From contig JAFZRE010000039.1 in the NCBI GenBank assembly GCA_017620015.1, positions 1-64,000 of the forward strand: a stretch of 64,000 nucleotides of DNA, read 5' to 3'. This stretch comes from Bacteroidales bacterium (GTDB taxonomy: Bacteria > Bacteroidota > Bacteroidia > Bacteroidales > ML635J-15). Shown one piece after another: positions 43,396 to 52,659 of the stretch (its first letter is position 1; every line of letters begins with the position of its first letter). The translations under genes and the position numbers were made by a program. The notes under the pieces are model-generated. The model had not been told where the DNA came from, ran no database searches, and saw nothing but the letters and a program-made list of their open reading frames with translations.

Positions 43396-43594
43396 TGGGT
43401 TCAAGGTTCAAAGTTTAAGGATTCAAAGTTCAATCGTAGCGGCGCAATGCTTTGCGCTCGTTCAAAAGTTCAAAGTTCAAGGTGGATAAGGCACAAAGCC
43501 TTACAGCTTGACGATGTTTTGATTGTCCGTGTGTTTATAGATTAGATTCGTTTCTTGTTGAGACACAAAATTTTGCGTATTTCCAATATATAAT
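43396..43594. repeat. TTCAAAGTTCAA tandem region and GCGCAA hairpin
   Basis: Several GTTCAAAG(T)TTCAAG units (43398-43480) interrupted by GCGCAATGCTTTGCGC (about 43444-43459). No gene is visible. The AAAATTTTGCGT core (43567-43578) resembles the AAAATTTTGCGTCT seen in the glycosidase gene and may be another repeat. Confidence 0.55.
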
Positions 43595-43652
43595 AAAAAA
43601 TCCCCCATTTCGTCATCCTGAACTTGTTTCAGGATCTGAAATGGGGATTTTT
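43595..43652 (-). terminator. Nested terminator containing a REP-like element
   Basis: Outer stem AAAAATCCCC-c-ATTTC / GAAATGGGGATTTTT encloses a complete ATCCTGAA..TTCAGGAT element (43612-43637) with its own hairpin. It lies just past the stop of the TPM protein gene. The same construction occurs at 45716-45773. Confidence 0.8.
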
Positions 43653-43655
43653 GTT

Positions 43656-44492
43656 TTAGAAGCCTCCGCCAGAATGCCCGCCTCCCGACGAGCCATGTCC
43701 GCTGCTGCCACTGCCGCTACTCTTGGGCGAGTAGGTTCTCGTCGTGAACGATCTTACAAACTTGGTGCTTTCTTTTGTCAATTTGAATGAACCTTGCTTC
43801 TTGTAGTCGTTTGCGCTGGTAGCTTTAAATACAAGTTTGTATTTTTTGCGGTGAAGTCCCCAGATAAGCCATGCAAAAAGCAATGCAAATATTCCGCATT
43901 TCCATTTCGGAAACGAAATATCATATAAGTAGTCTTCTTCGACTGCGTTGATAAACCACATTATTTCACCGTAATAATCCTCGCTCTGATACAGAGGTTT
44001 CATGCTTTCTGCATAACTTTCAACCCTGTCGCCAATAACCGACATTTCTGCCAGACGACCGGCGTCGTAATAGCGGTTTCTGCCGTAGGCCTGGTCTATA
44101 ATCAGCATAACGCCATCGGCCTTGAAATCGTTGTAGTCGTAAAAATCCTGAATGTACACGTCTGATGGCGCGTAGTCGTTGAAGGATGGTTTGGGATTCT
44201 CGTTTATGGTTACGATTGCAATGTCGAGCCCAGTTTTGCTCATGAATTCGCGGCAACGTTGCTTGATTTGAATGCGCTGGGTCTCTGTCAAAAGCTCTGC
44301 GTAGTCGTAAATCTTGTAAGATGTATCGACGTATGGCGTTGTAAGAACGTATTCAATGTTTGCCTCCGTTACTTGGAACTTTTTTACATGCGGTTCGCTT
44401 TCTGTTCTTTCTCCGATTGAATAAATGTCGCCTTGTGCAAATCCATACAAACTGGCAACCAGAAGCAGTATTGTTGAAAAAATATTCTTCAT
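43656..44492 (-). CDS. TPM-domain protein (TPM_phosphatase) with Gly/Ser tail
   Basis: 278 residues. Signal peptide (MKNIFSTILLLVASLYGFAQ), TPM domain (YDYAELLTETQRIQIKQRCREFMSKTGLDIAIVTIN..DGVMLIIDQAYGRNRYYDAGRLAEM), one membrane segment (WKCGIFALLFAWLIWGLH) and a Gly/Ser/His tail GSGSSGHGSSGGGHSGGGF like other TPM proteins. TPM domains have weak phosphatase activity in plants, but the bacterial role is unsettled. It follows the zinc-ribbon membrane protein by 14 bases. Confidence 0.85.
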   Translation of the reverse strand: MKNIFSTILLLVASLYGFAQGDIYSIGERTESEPHVKKFQVTEANIEYVLTTPYVDTSYKIYDYAELLTETQRIQIKQRCREFMSKTGLDIAIVTINENPKPSFNDYAPSDVYIQDFYDYNDFKADGVMLIIDQAYGRNRYYDAGRLAEMSVIGDRVESYAESMKPLYQSEDYYGEIMWFINAVEEDYLYDISFPKWKCGIFALLFAWLIWGLHRKKYKLVFKATSANDYKKQGSFKLTKESTKFVRSFTTRTYSPKSSGSGSSGHGSSGGGHSGGGF

Positions 44493-44506
44493 CTTGACCT
44501 CCTTTC

Positions 44507-45577
44507 TTAATCAAATAGAATAGCGAATAATGCTGCAATCCCGAATCCTAATGCGAAGAGAATCAAGAAGAACAGTACTGATTTGCCTTTGGATATGGGA
44601 ATGTCTCCGACAATTTTCCCCGTTTGTCCGTTCATTGCAAAAGAGTAAGGTTTGCCTTTTACAAAAGTGTTCAGCATCCATACGGGCAGCAATACATAGT
44701 CAACGTTTTCTATCTTGCAGTTGATGTCTTCTTTGGACGAGACAAGCATACCGTTGATTGTTGATGTGAGCGACTGTTTTAACGAATTGTTCATTCTGAG
44801 GTTTGCCCGGTCTTCGTTATCTTCTGCGCTTACATCGTATTTTTCGGCCAAAAATCCTGACAAATACGAATAGTTGAACGGTACCAGTGCCTCAAATTTG
44901 AACGGCTCGATGGAGTCCATCAGATTGTCGTCGAATTTTTCGCTACCATCGGCAGGAACTCTCTCAAAACTTTCCATTCCTTCACGATATTCGTGGTAAA
45001 CATTGGTTTGCGAGCATTTGTAGTCGCCTTCGCGCCATGTTTTTGCCAGTTCGTGCCTTTCTCCATCGATATAGCCTTCCGATTGTCCGTTGTAAAGCCA
45101 GAAAGGGATGTAAACTCCGGTAATTTTCTCAATGTTTTCCCTCTGTCCGAACTCTTTCGGAGCAAGGAAACGCTTTTTCCTTAGACCGTTGTATGCTGCA
45201 ATTGCCTGTTGCTTTGTCGTTGAGAACGGGATTACATATTTCGGGCGGAATTTGCCTTCAAGTCTCGACTTTAGAATTCCTGTGCTGCCACAGTAAACAC
45301 AGAAGGTTGATGCTGTGTTCTCATCGGTAACCATTTCTGCACCACAGTTTTGGCAACGGTAAAGATTGAGTTGCGGTTGGTCTGGGTCTGGAGTGGTATC
45401 TTCTTTGTAATCAGACTTGTTGATGTCGATGTCTGCATCGGATTTTGCCTCCGTCATTTTCAGGATTTCTTCTTCGGAGAACTCCGCACCGCAGGTTTCG
45501 CACACCCAAAGCCCTTTTTCTGCGTTGTAGGGCAACGAAGAACCGCAACCGGGACATTTTAATACGGTAGTATCCAT
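44507..45577 (-). CDS. Zinc-ribbon membrane protein (TFIIB-type)
   Basis: 356 residues. Two zinc ribbons at the N-terminus: CPGCGSSLPYNAEKGLWVCETCG (residues 8-30) and CQNCGAEM..STFCVYCG (about 75-100). A central beta-rich part follows (KYVIPFSTTKQQAIAAYNGLRKKRFLAPKEF; VYIPFWLYN; VLLPVWMLN) and a C-terminal membrane segment (SVLFFLILFALGFGIAALFAILF). Paralogue of 49650-50804. Function unknown; co-transcribed with the TPM gene, so they may act together at the membrane. Confidence 0.78.
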   Translation of the reverse strand: MDTTVLKCPGCGSSLPYNAEKGLWVCETCGAEFSEEEILKMTEAKSDADIDINKSDYKEDTTPDPDQPQLNLYRCQNCGAEMVTDENTASTFCVYCGSTGILKSRLEGKFRPKYVIPFSTTKQQAIAAYNGLRKKRFLAPKEFGQRENIEKITGVYIPFWLYNGQSEGYIDGERHELAKTWREGDYKCSQTNVYHEYREGMESFERVPADGSEKFDDNLMDSIEPFKFEALVPFNYSYLSGFLAEKYDVSAEDNEDRANLRMNNSLKQSLTSTINGMLVSSKEDINCKIENVDYVLLPVWMLNTFVKGKPYSFAMNGQTGKIVGDIPISKGKSVLFFLILFALGFGIAALFAILFD

Positions 45578-45715
45578 TCTTATAATATTTAGGACTTCAA
45601 CTTTTGTAACTTCCTCATACTTTGTGAAGTCCGTTAAACAAAGTTTGAGAATAAAGACATTGCAAATCTACATATTTTTTGCCTTATTTCTGACATTTAT
45701 GTTGATGGTAAAAAT

Positions 45716-45773
45716 AAAAAATCCTCCTTTCGTTGTTCTGAACTTGTTTCAGAATCTAGAAGGAGGATTTTGT
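45716..45773 (-). terminator. Nested terminator of alaS containing a REP-like element
   Basis: Outer stem AAAATCCTCCTTTC / GAAGGAGGATTTT around a TTCTGAA..TTTCAGAA element (about 45731-45756). The inner repeat matches that at 43612-43637, whereas the outer stem differs. Confidence 0.8.
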
Positions 45774-45788
45774 TACAGTATAGTCTAT

Positions 45789-48413
45789 TTACAGTACCTT
45801 TTCTATTTCAGCCTTTGCGAACGAAATGGCATCGTCAATCTTTGAGATGTCCTTTCCGCCTGCGGTTGCCATAAACGGCTGTCCACCGCCTCCGCCTTGC
45901 ATAAGCTTTGCCGATTCGCGGACAAGGTTTCCTGCGTTCAAGCCTTTGTCCTTAACAAGGTTGTCGGACAAAGCAATGGCAAGTGCCGGCTTGTCGTCGC
46001 AAACGCTACCAACTATGCAGGCAAAGTTGTTGAGTTCGCCACGAAGCTGTGTGCAGATTTCCTTGATGTCGTTTCCGTTGTGACCATCTATGCGAGTGCA
46101 GATGAAAGTGGTTCCGTTGCGGTTTTCTGCTTTTTCAACCAATGATTTCTTCAACGACTTCAATTCTTCCAGCTTGTATGCTTCGACTTGCTTCTTGAGT
46201 GTGGCGTTTTCGTTCATCATTGTCTCGATTCCGCCTACAAGGTTCTTGGCATTGTTGAACTTGGCCGAGATTTCGCTCAAGGTGTCGATTTGCTTGAATA
46301 TGTATTCCTGTGCTGCCTTGCCGGTTATTGCCTCGATACGGCGTACACCTGCAGCAATTGCGCTTTCCGAAATTATCTTGAAGAAACCAATCTGTCCTGT
46401 GCTTGCAACGTGTGTACCACCGCAAAGTTCTATCGATTCGCCGAACTTGATTACGCGGACAACCTTGCCGTACTTTTCACCGAAAAGTGCCATTGCACCC
46501 ATTGCCTTGGCTTCCTCGATGTTTGCCGAGCGATTTTCTTCCTTTACTATGTTCTGGCGTATCAACTCGTTGACGATGATTTCAGTCTTGCGGATTTCCT
46601 CTGCTGTCATCTTGTTGAAGTGAGCAAAGTCGAAACGCAGTCGCTCATCGTTAACCATCGAACCTTTCTGTTCAACGTGTGTGCCGAGAACCGAACGCAA
46701 TGCGTAGTGGAGTAGGTGGGTTGCCGTGTGGTTGTTTGTGATTTCGGTACGGCGTGCAGCGTCAACAATGATTTCAAAGTTGCCGTCGATGTTCTGCGGC
46801 ATTTCCTTGGTAACGTGGATGCGCAGGTTGTGCTCTTCTATTGTATTAATAATAGGTATGCGCTTTTCGCCGTCAACGATTACGCCCTTGTCGCCAACCT
46901 GACCGCCTTTTTCGGCGTAGAAAGGTGTGCGGTCGAAGACAATGTGGTACAAAGTTTCGTTTTTCTGTACGACCTTGCGGTAGCGAAGTATGCTTGCGTT
47001 TTCGCGGAGGCTGTCGTAGCCGGTAAATTCGCAGTCGGCTTCATCGACGATTACCCAGTCGTCGGTGTTGACCTCGGCGGCGTTGCGGGCGCGTTCCTTC
47101 TGCTTTGCCATTTCTGCGTCGAAATCGGGCTTGTTTACCGTGTATCCCTTTTCGCGAGCGATAAGTTCGGTAAGGTCGAGCGGGAATCCGTAGGTGTCGT
47201 ACAGCAGGAATGCCTGAACACCCGAAATTTCGGTTTTGCCTTCCGATTTCAGCTTGTCCATTTCGGTGTCGAGCAGACGCAGACCGCGTTCGAGCGTGCG
47301 CAGGAATACGGTTTCTTCCTCGTTGATGACCTTTTCGACCAAAGTCTTCTGCGAAACGAGTTCGGGGAACGAGTCGCCCATAAGGTCAACCAAAGTATCT
47401 ACCAGTTTGTACATGAACGGCGTCTTGATGTCGAGGAAGGAATATGCGTAGCGAACGGCGCGGCGCAGGATTCGGCGGATTACATAGCCTGCCTTGTTGT
47501 TCGACGGCAACTGTCCGTCGGCAATGGCGAACGAAACAGCTCTCAAATGGTCGGCAACTACGCGCAAGGCGATGTCGGTTTTGTTGTCCACGCCATATTT
47601 TTTGCCCGAAATCTTTGAGATTTCACCAATAATTGTCTGGAAAATGTCGGTGTCGTAGTTAGATTTCTTGCCTTGCAGTACAGCGCACAGACGTTCGAAT
47701 CCCATACCAGTGTCAATATGCTTCTGTGGCAGAGGTTCGAGTGTGCCGTCTGTTTTGCGGTTGTACTGAATGAACACAAGGTTCCATATTTCAATGACTT
47801 GCGGATTGTCCTTGTTGACAAGTTCTGCACCTGCGACTTTTGCACGCTCGTCGTCGTCTCGCAGGTCGATGTGAATTTCGGAGCAAGGTCCGCAGGGGCC
47901 TTGGTCGCCCATTTCCCAGAAGTTATCCTTCTTCGAACCATAGATTATGCGGTCTTTCGGGACATATTTCAGCCAGAAGTTTTCGGCTTCGTGGTCGATG
48001 TCAAGGTTTTCCTTCGGGTCGCCACCGAAAACTGTCACATACAGACGGTTCTTGTCGATTCCGTATTCTTCGGTAAGCAAGTTCCATGCAAAGCGTATCG
48101 CATCTTCCTTGAAATAGTCGCCAAACGACCAGTTACCAAGCATTTCGAACATTGTGTGGTGGTAGGTGTCGTGTCCTACGTCCTCAAGGTCGTTGTGCTT
48201 TCCCGAAACGCGCAGACATTTCTGCGAGTCGGCAACGCGAAGCGATTCGGGCTTGCGTATTCCGAGGAAAATATCCTTGAACTGGTTCATGCCGGCATTT
48301 GTAAACATCAGGGTGGGGTCGCCCTTTACTATCATCGAGGAACTCGGAACAATCTTATGGCCGTTTCTCTCGAAGTAACTCTTGAATCTTGCTCTTATCT
48401 CTTTTGAGTTCAT
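45789..48413 (-). CDS. alaS: Alanyl-tRNA synthetase
   Basis: 874 residues, normal length. Charges tRNA-Ala. N-terminal class II catalytic domain ([43 protein letters not shown]), [10 protein letters not shown] in motif 2, [19 protein letters not shown]; editing domain with [16 protein letters not shown] and [20 protein letters not shown]-terminal C-Ala domain ([19 protein letters not shown]). The promoter region is shared with the M23 peptidase gene. Confidence 0.97.
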   Translation of the reverse strand: MNSKEIRARFKSYFERNGHKIVPSSSMIVKGDPTLMFTNAGMNQFKDIFLGIRKPESLRVADSQKCLRVSGKHNDLEDVGHDTYHHTMFEMLGNWSFGDYFKEDAIRFAWNLLTEEYGIDKNRLYVTVFGGDPKENLDIDHEAENFWLKYVPKDRIIYGSKKDNFWEMGDQGPCGPCSEIHIDLRDDDERAKVAGAELVNKDNPQVIEIWNLVFIQYNRKTDGTLEPLPQKHIDTGMGFERLCAVLQGKKSNYDTDIFQTIIGEISKISGKKYGVDNKTDIALRVVADHLRAVSFAIADGQLPSNNKAGYVIRRILRRAVRYAYSFLDIKTPFMYKLVDTLVDLMGDSFPELVSQKTLVEKVINEEETVFLRTLERGLRLLDTEMDKLKSEGKTEISGVQAFLLYDTYGFPLDLTELIAREKGYTVNKPDFDAEMAKQKERARNAAEVNTDDWVIVDEADCEFTGYDSLRENASILRYRKVVQKNETLYHIVFDRTPFYAEKGGQVGDKGVIVDGEKRIPIINTIEEHNLRIHVTKEMPQNIDGNFEIIVDAARRTEITNNHTATHLLHYALRSVLGTHVEQKGSMVNDERLRFDFAHFNKMTAEEIRKTEIIVNELIRQNIVKEENRSANIEEAKAMGAMALFGEKYGKVVRVIKFGESIELCGGTHVASTGQIGFFKIISESAIAAGVRRIEAITGKAAQEYIFKQIDTLSEISAKFNNAKNLVGGIETMMNENATLKKQVEAYKLEELKSLKKSLVEKAENRNGTTFICTRIDGHNGNDIKEICTQLRGELNNFACIVGSVCDDKPALAIALSDNLVKDKGLNAGNLVRESAKLMQGGGGGQPFMATAGGKDISKIDDAISFAKAEIEKVL

Positions 48414-48463
48414 TTGTTAATCTATTGATTATCAGTAATAATTTTCTGTCTAGTTCCAAAAAT

Positions 48464-48494
48464 TTTGCAAAATTAAACAATATTGTTAATTTTG
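48464..48494 (+). promoter_or_regulatory. Consensus promoter of the M23 peptidase gene, opposite alaS
   Basis: -33 TTTG (48464-48467), exactly 19 bases, -7 TAATTTTG (48487-48494), 34 bases before the start. On the other strand TAATTTTG (48475-48468) forms a -7 box for alaS. Together they make a near-palindrome GCAAAATTAAACAATATTGTTAATTTTGC with one extra A. Confidence 0.7.
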
Positions 48495-48528
48495 CACCGT
48501 TTTTTGTTAAAAACTATTTTTGCGAAAG

Positions 48529-49506
48529 ATGAAATTGTTTAGGAAGAAATACAAGTTCAACCGCGAGTCGTTGCAATACGAGGAAGTGAAATTCAGTTTC
48601 AAGAGATTCCTCGCAAGGATGATTCCTTATACAATTTCCTCTGTTATCTTTGGCGCAGTGATAATGTTCCTATACATTGTTGTGTTTGAGTCGCCTGAAG
48701 AAAAAATCCTTCGTTCCGAAAACGAATATCTGGAGAAGAATTTCAAGGAGATGAGCCGCCGTCTGGAACAGAGCGACAGCCTTCTGAACGAAATGGCAAA
48801 GCGAGATAATTACATCTATCGTTCTTTGTTTGAACAAGATACAATTCCTTGTACAATTCGTAATGCAGGTACTGGCGGTTCCGATGTTTATTCAAAGTAC
48901 GACGGATACGAGACTTCCGACCTTGTAAAAAGTGTTGCCAAGAAACTTGACCGCATAGAGTCGAAGATGAATGTACAGAGTATGTCGTACGTTACAATTC
49001 TTGACGAAATAAAGCATCGCGAGAAGATAAGTTCCTCTCTGCCGGTTTTCCAGCCTATCCGTCCTGGTGATTTGACGAGCATAGGTTCCTACTTCGGCTA
49101 CCGTATGCACCCTGTGCTTCATTTCTTGCGTATGCACACGGGCATTGACATGAACGCAGCAACTGGCACTCCTGTTTATGCTGCTGGTGATGGCGTTGTT
49201 GTTACTGCCGACGGCAACAATCACGGTTACGGCAATATGGTTGAGATCGACCATAAGGTTGACGGACTTTCGTCGCGTTATGCCCACCTTAGCAAGATTC
49301 TGGTGAAGAAAGGTCAGTATGTTAAGCGTGGCGAACTGATTGGCAAGGTCGGTAGCACAGGTATGTCAACAGGTCCGCATCTACATTACGAAGTTCTCAT
49401 TGACGGCAAGCAGGTAAATCCGCTCAGGTATATGATTACTCCTACGGCCGACGAATACAAGGCTATGATTGAGGCTGCCAACTACACTGGTGTTTCGTTT
49501 GATTAG
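48529..49506 (+). CDS. M23-family peptidoglycan endopeptidase
   Basis: 325 residues from MKLFRKKYKFN (the frame includes an upstream TTG at 48520). One anchor segment (MIPYTISSVIFGAVIMFLYIVVF), a coiled coil, then a LytM domain at about residues 190-310: H-x4-D in MHTGIDMNAATGTPVYA, and H-L-HYE in GPHLHYEVLIDGK, the zinc ligands. VYAAGDGVVVTADGNNHGYGNMVEIDHK and RYAHLSKILVKKGQYVKRGELIGKVGSTG are typical. Cuts cross-links in the periplasm or regulates an amidase. Confidence 0.93.
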   Translation: MKLFRKKYKFNRESLQYEEVKFSFKRFLARMIPYTISSVIFGAVIMFLYIVVFESPEEKILRSENEYLEKNFKEMSRRLEQSDSLLNEMAKRDNYIYRSLFEQDTIPCTIRNAGTGGSDVYSKYDGYETSDLVKSVAKKLDRIESKMNVQSMSYVTILDEIKHREKISSSLPVFQPIRPGDLTSIGSYFGYRMHPVLHFLRMHTGIDMNAATGTPVYAAGDGVVVTADGNNHGYGNMVEIDHKVDGLSSRYAHLSKILVKKGQYVKRGELIGKVGSTGMSTGPHLHYEVLIDGKQVNPLRYMITPTADEYKAMIEAANYTGVSFD

Positions 49507-49508
49507 TA

Positions 49509-49552
49509 TAAAGGCTGTTAGACTTTTAGCCTGCAAGCCTGTTAGCCTTTTT
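49509..49552 (+). terminator. Repeat-based terminator after the M23 gene
   Basis: AAAGGCT..AGCCTTT pairing around a GCCTGCAAGCCTGTTAGCC core, followed by T and A runs. The core is a relative of the repeat at 1470-1527, so this may be a REP element used as terminator. Confidence 0.55.
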
Positions 49553-49601
49553 CCAAAAAAATAAAATCCACAATCGTACTTCGTAAATCGTAAATCTTTC
49601 T

Positions 49602-49609
49602 TATCTTTG
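49602..49609 (+). promoter_or_regulatory. -7 box for the second zinc-ribbon protein
   Basis: TATCTTTG, 40 bases before the start at 49650. A CGTAAATCGTAAATC repeat (49580-49594), also present near 18797-18820, sits at the -33 position. Confidence 0.5.
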
Positions 49610-49649
49610 CGTTTGTTTTGAATTTGAATAACGCTAAATAGATAAAGTT

Positions 49650-50804
49650 ATGGCAGAATTTGACGAGTCTCAGTACGTTGACAACGAGTTCAAGGAGCCT
49701 GAAATCTCTCAGAAGAAGGAATTTAAGTGCAAGAATTGTGGTGCATCACTGGTGTTTGAACCAGGAACTACATCGATGAAATGTCCGTATTGTGGCGCTG
49801 AAAACGAAATTGAAATAAGCGATGAGGTAATCGAGGAACTTGACCTTGAAGAATATCTTGCCAAGCTGGAGGCTGGTGGTGAGACTGGCGACGGCAACAA
49901 GCTGGAGGAGGTTTCTACCGTTGCTTGTAGCTCGTGCGGTGCTGTGGTTACCCTCGATGCAAACATAGTTTCCGATGAATGTCCGTTCTGCGGAACTAAA
50001 TTGGTTGTCGCCAACGAATCGACCAAGAAGATGATTAAGCCGAAGTCGGTGCTTCCGTTCAAGGTGAAATCGGAGGAAGCTTTGGATTCGTACCGCAAGT
50101 GGATAAAAGGCTTGTGGTTTGCACCACCTAAACTCAAGGTCTATGCTACCCAGTGCGAGAAGTTGGCTGGTATGTATCTGCCATACTGGACTTACGATGC
50201 ACAGACAGAGTCGGACTACCGTGGTTTGCGTGGTGACGACTACACCGACACCGTTACCGTAACGGTAAACGGCAAGACCGAAACCCGTACAGTCGTAAAG
50301 ACGCGCTGGACGCCAGTTTCGGGACATATAGGACTGTTTTTCGACGATGTGCTTATTCCTGCATCCAAGACTTTGAACCGCAAGAAGATGGATGAACTCG
50401 AGCCTTGGGATTTGGAAAACCTTGTGCCTTACGAAGAAAAATTCCTTTCGGGTTTCCGTACCGAAACTTATCAGATGGGACTCAAAGAAGGTTACGAAGA
50501 TGCAAAGGGTATAATGGAGCAAGGCATCAGGGCTGAGGTTCGTCGCGACATAGGTGGTGACCACCAGAAGATTACATCGTTGAGCATTCAGTTCTCCGAC
50601 ACTACTTTCAAGCACACCTTGCTGCCAATTTGGATTAGTGCATACCGATTCAATGCCAAGGTTTACCGCTTCATCGTAAATGGCCGTACTGGAAAGGTCG
50701 CCGGCGACCGTCCTTGGTGCTGGTGGAAGATTACGCTTTTCGTACTGGCTATAATCGCAGTGCTTGTTGGAATTTTCTATATTTATCAATATTTTGAATC
50801 GTAA
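49650..50804 (+). CDS. Zinc-ribbon membrane protein, paralogue of 44507-45577
   Basis: 384 residues. Two zinc ribbons: CKNCGASLVFEPGTTSMKCPYCG (residues 26-48) and CSSCGAVVTLDANIVSDECPFCG (about 91-113). Then SVLPFKVKSEEALDSYRKWIKGLWFAPPKLK and GMYLPYWTYDAQTESDYRG, aligned with the IPF and YIPFW blocks of the paralogue, and a C-terminal membrane segment (WWKITLFVLAIIAVLVGIFYIYQYF). A GRTGKV motif (NGRTGKVAGDRPWCWW) before the membrane segment is shared with the paralogue (NGQTGKIVGDIP). Stands alone. Function unknown. Confidence 0.78.
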   Translation: MAEFDESQYVDNEFKEPEISQKKEFKCKNCGASLVFEPGTTSMKCPYCGAENEIEISDEVIEELDLEEYLAKLEAGGETGDGNKLEEVSTVACSSCGAVVTLDANIVSDECPFCGTKLVVANESTKKMIKPKSVLPFKVKSEEALDSYRKWIKGLWFAPPKLKVYATQCEKLAGMYLPYWTYDAQTESDYRGLRGDDYTDTVTVTVNGKTETRTVVKTRWTPVSGHIGLFFDDVLIPASKTLNRKKMDELEPWDLENLVPYEEKFLSGFRTETYQMGLKEGYEDAKGIMEQGIRAEVRRDIGGDHQKITSLSIQFSDTTFKHTLLPIWISAYRFNAKVYRFIVNGRTGKVAGDRPWCWWKITLFVLAIIAVLVGIFYIYQYFES

Positions 50805-50827
50805 TAGAGGTGTCATTCCACAATGCA

Positions 50828-50906
50828 GAACGAACAGGCGTAGGAACGAGCCTTGTGAGTTCGCTTATGCGGAACTTTCTCATGAGCCAAAGGCGAATAA
50901 TCTCCT
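50828..50906. repeat. 79-base dispersed repeat, copy B (inverted)
   Basis: Reverse complement matches 19862-19940 at 75 of 79 bases. Read on the minus strand it opens an ATG with MRKFRISELTRLVPTPVRS, but the frame runs on without homology to anything recognised. Lies 38 bases before the M49-like gene, within its leader. Confidence 0.8.
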
Positions 50907-50944
50907 AAAAATTGTATTTAGAATCGTAATTAAAATTAAATATC

Positions 50945-52600
50945 ATGAAGAAAATCAGTATTTTGATTGTAACTGCTGCATTGTTCGCTTGGTCGTGCAG
51001 CAACAAGGAAGAGGAAAAGAAAGAAGAGCCTAAGCAGGAAGTTTCAGAAATGCAGGCTTTGGTAAACAATTATGCCGTTGTCGATTTGAAGTCGGATTTG
51101 GTTTCGGAACTGAGTGACAACCAGAAGCAGATGCTGAAGAAGCTCATCGAGGTGGCCGATATTATGGAACAGGTCTTCTGGAAGGAAGCAATCGGTGAGA
51201 AAGAGGCTTTCCTCTCGTCTATTAAGGACGAAGATGCCCGCAAGTATGCCGAAATAAACTATGGTCCGTGGGATCGTCTCGACGGCAATAAGGCATTCAT
51301 CGAAGGTTATGGCGAAAAGCCCAAGGGTGCTTGCTTCTACCCGGCAGATATGACCGTTGAGGAATTCCATGCTCTTCCAGAAGAAGTTCGCAATGGCTGG
51401 TATTCGGTTATCCGCCGCAGCGAAGATGGTTCACTTAAGGAAGTTCCTTATCACGAGGAATATCCAGAATTGCTCAAGGCTGCCGATTTGCTCGACGAGG
51501 CTGCTGAACTCGCAGAAGACGAAGGTTTCAAGAAATATTTGAAACTCCGTGCTGAAGCTTTCCGCACCGACAAATATTTCGAGAGCGACTGCGCTTGGAT
51601 GGATATGAAGACCAATTTGATTGACTTTGTTGTTGGTCCTATCGAAAGCTACGAGGACGAAATCAATGGTTCGCGCGCAGCACATTCGGGCCAGATTCTT
51701 ATTAAGAATATGGAATGGACACGCAAAATCGAACATTACAATGCAATTCTCCAGACCTTGCAGTCGAATTTGCCTGTTGAACCGCAGTACAAGGCTGAAA
51801 GCGCAACCAACTCGGGCGACATGAATGTTTACGATGTAGTTTATTCTGCTGGCGACTGCAACTCGGCAAGCAAGAACATTGCTATCAACCTGCCTAACGA
51901 CCCGAATGTTCACGCAGCAAAGGGCTCGCGCAAGTTGCAGCTTAAGAATGCAATGAAGTTGAAATTCGACCAGATTCTTGTTCCTATTGCAGAACTTCTT
52001 ATCGCTGATGACCAGTTGAAGAACATCGACTTCGAAAATGCTTTCTTCCAGAACGTTATGTTCCACGAAGTGGCTCATGGACTTGGTGTTAAGTTCACAA
52101 TCAATCCTGATAAGAAGTCGGTTCGCGATGCTCTTGGCGATTCGTATAGTACAATCGAGGAGGCTAAGGCCGATATGCTTGGTCTTTACCTTGTTACAAT
52201 GCTCCACGAAATGGGCGAAATCAAGGACCAGGACTTGATGAACAACTATGTTACTTTCCTTGCTGGCATCTTCCGTTCTGTTCGTTTCGGTGCTGCTGAA
52301 GCTCACGGAAAGGCAAACATGATGGAATTTGCATATATCAAGGAAAATGGCGGTTTCAATTTCGACGAAGCAACAGGAAAGTATTCTGTTAACCTTGAAA
52401 AGATGCAGGAAGCTGTAAAATCTTTCGTTACAAAGGTTATCGTTCTTCAGGGTGATGGCAACAAGGCCGAAGTTGACAAGTGGATTAAGGAAAAGAGCGT
52501 TGTTACCGAGGACCTCCAGAAGAGCCTCGACAAGATTGCCGGCGCTGGCATTCCTAAGGACATCGTTTACAGACAGGGAGCAGAAGTGCTTGGTTTGTAA
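50945..52600 (+). CDS. M49-like (dipeptidyl peptidase III-type) zinc peptidase lipoprotein
   Basis: 551 residues. Lipobox WSC (acylated Cys about residue 18) and a charged Glu/Lys linker. Zinc site HEVAHGLG (about residue 375), with a second motif EEAKADMLGLYL 40 residues on, corresponding to HELLGH and EECRA of DPP III but with a standard HExxH rather than HExxxH spacing. This matches the shorter M49-like group common in Bacteroidetes. Probably an envelope peptidase; catalysis on dipeptides is inference. Strong terminator follows. Confidence 0.75.
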   Translation: MKKISILIVTAALFAWSCSNKEEEKKEEPKQEVSEMQALVNNYAVVDLKSDLVSELSDNQKQMLKKLIEVADIMEQVFWKEAIGEKEAFLSSIKDEDARKYAEINYGPWDRLDGNKAFIEGYGEKPKGACFYPADMTVEEFHALPEEVRNGWYSVIRRSEDGSLKEVPYHEEYPELLKAADLLDEAAELAEDEGFKKYLKLRAEAFRTDKYFESDCAWMDMKTNLIDFVVGPIESYEDEINGSRAAHSGQILIKNMEWTRKIEHYNAILQTLQSNLPVEPQYKAESATNSGDMNVYDVVYSAGDCNSASKNIAINLPNDPNVHAAKGSRKLQLKNAMKLKFDQILVPIAELLIADDQLKNIDFENAFFQNVMFHEVAHGLGVKFTINPDKKSVRDALGDSYSTIEEAKADMLGLYLVTMLHEMGEIKDQDLMNNYVTFLAGIFRSVRFGAAEAHGKANMMEFAYIKENGGFNFDEATGKYSVNLEKMQEAVKSFVTKVIVLQGDGNKAEVDKWIKEKSVVTEDLQKSLDKIAGAGIPKDIVYRQGAEVLGL

Positions 52601-52620
52601 TTGATGCATTCAATATTGAG

Positions 52621-52655
52621 AGATGGACATTGGTTTCGGTGTCCATCTTTTTTTG
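52621..52655 (+). terminator. Intrinsic terminator after the M49-like gene
   Basis: Perfect 9-bp stem AGATGGACA / TGTCCATCT (52621-52629 with 52640-52648), 10-base loop, then T7. Confidence 0.9.
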
Positions 52656-52659
52656 TTAA

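Noticed and set aside
45826..48407. Long open frames on the plus strand opposite alaS
   Set aside because: They are antisense shadows of alaS created by codon bias; the translated sequence is Cys/Val/Phe-rich without any domain.
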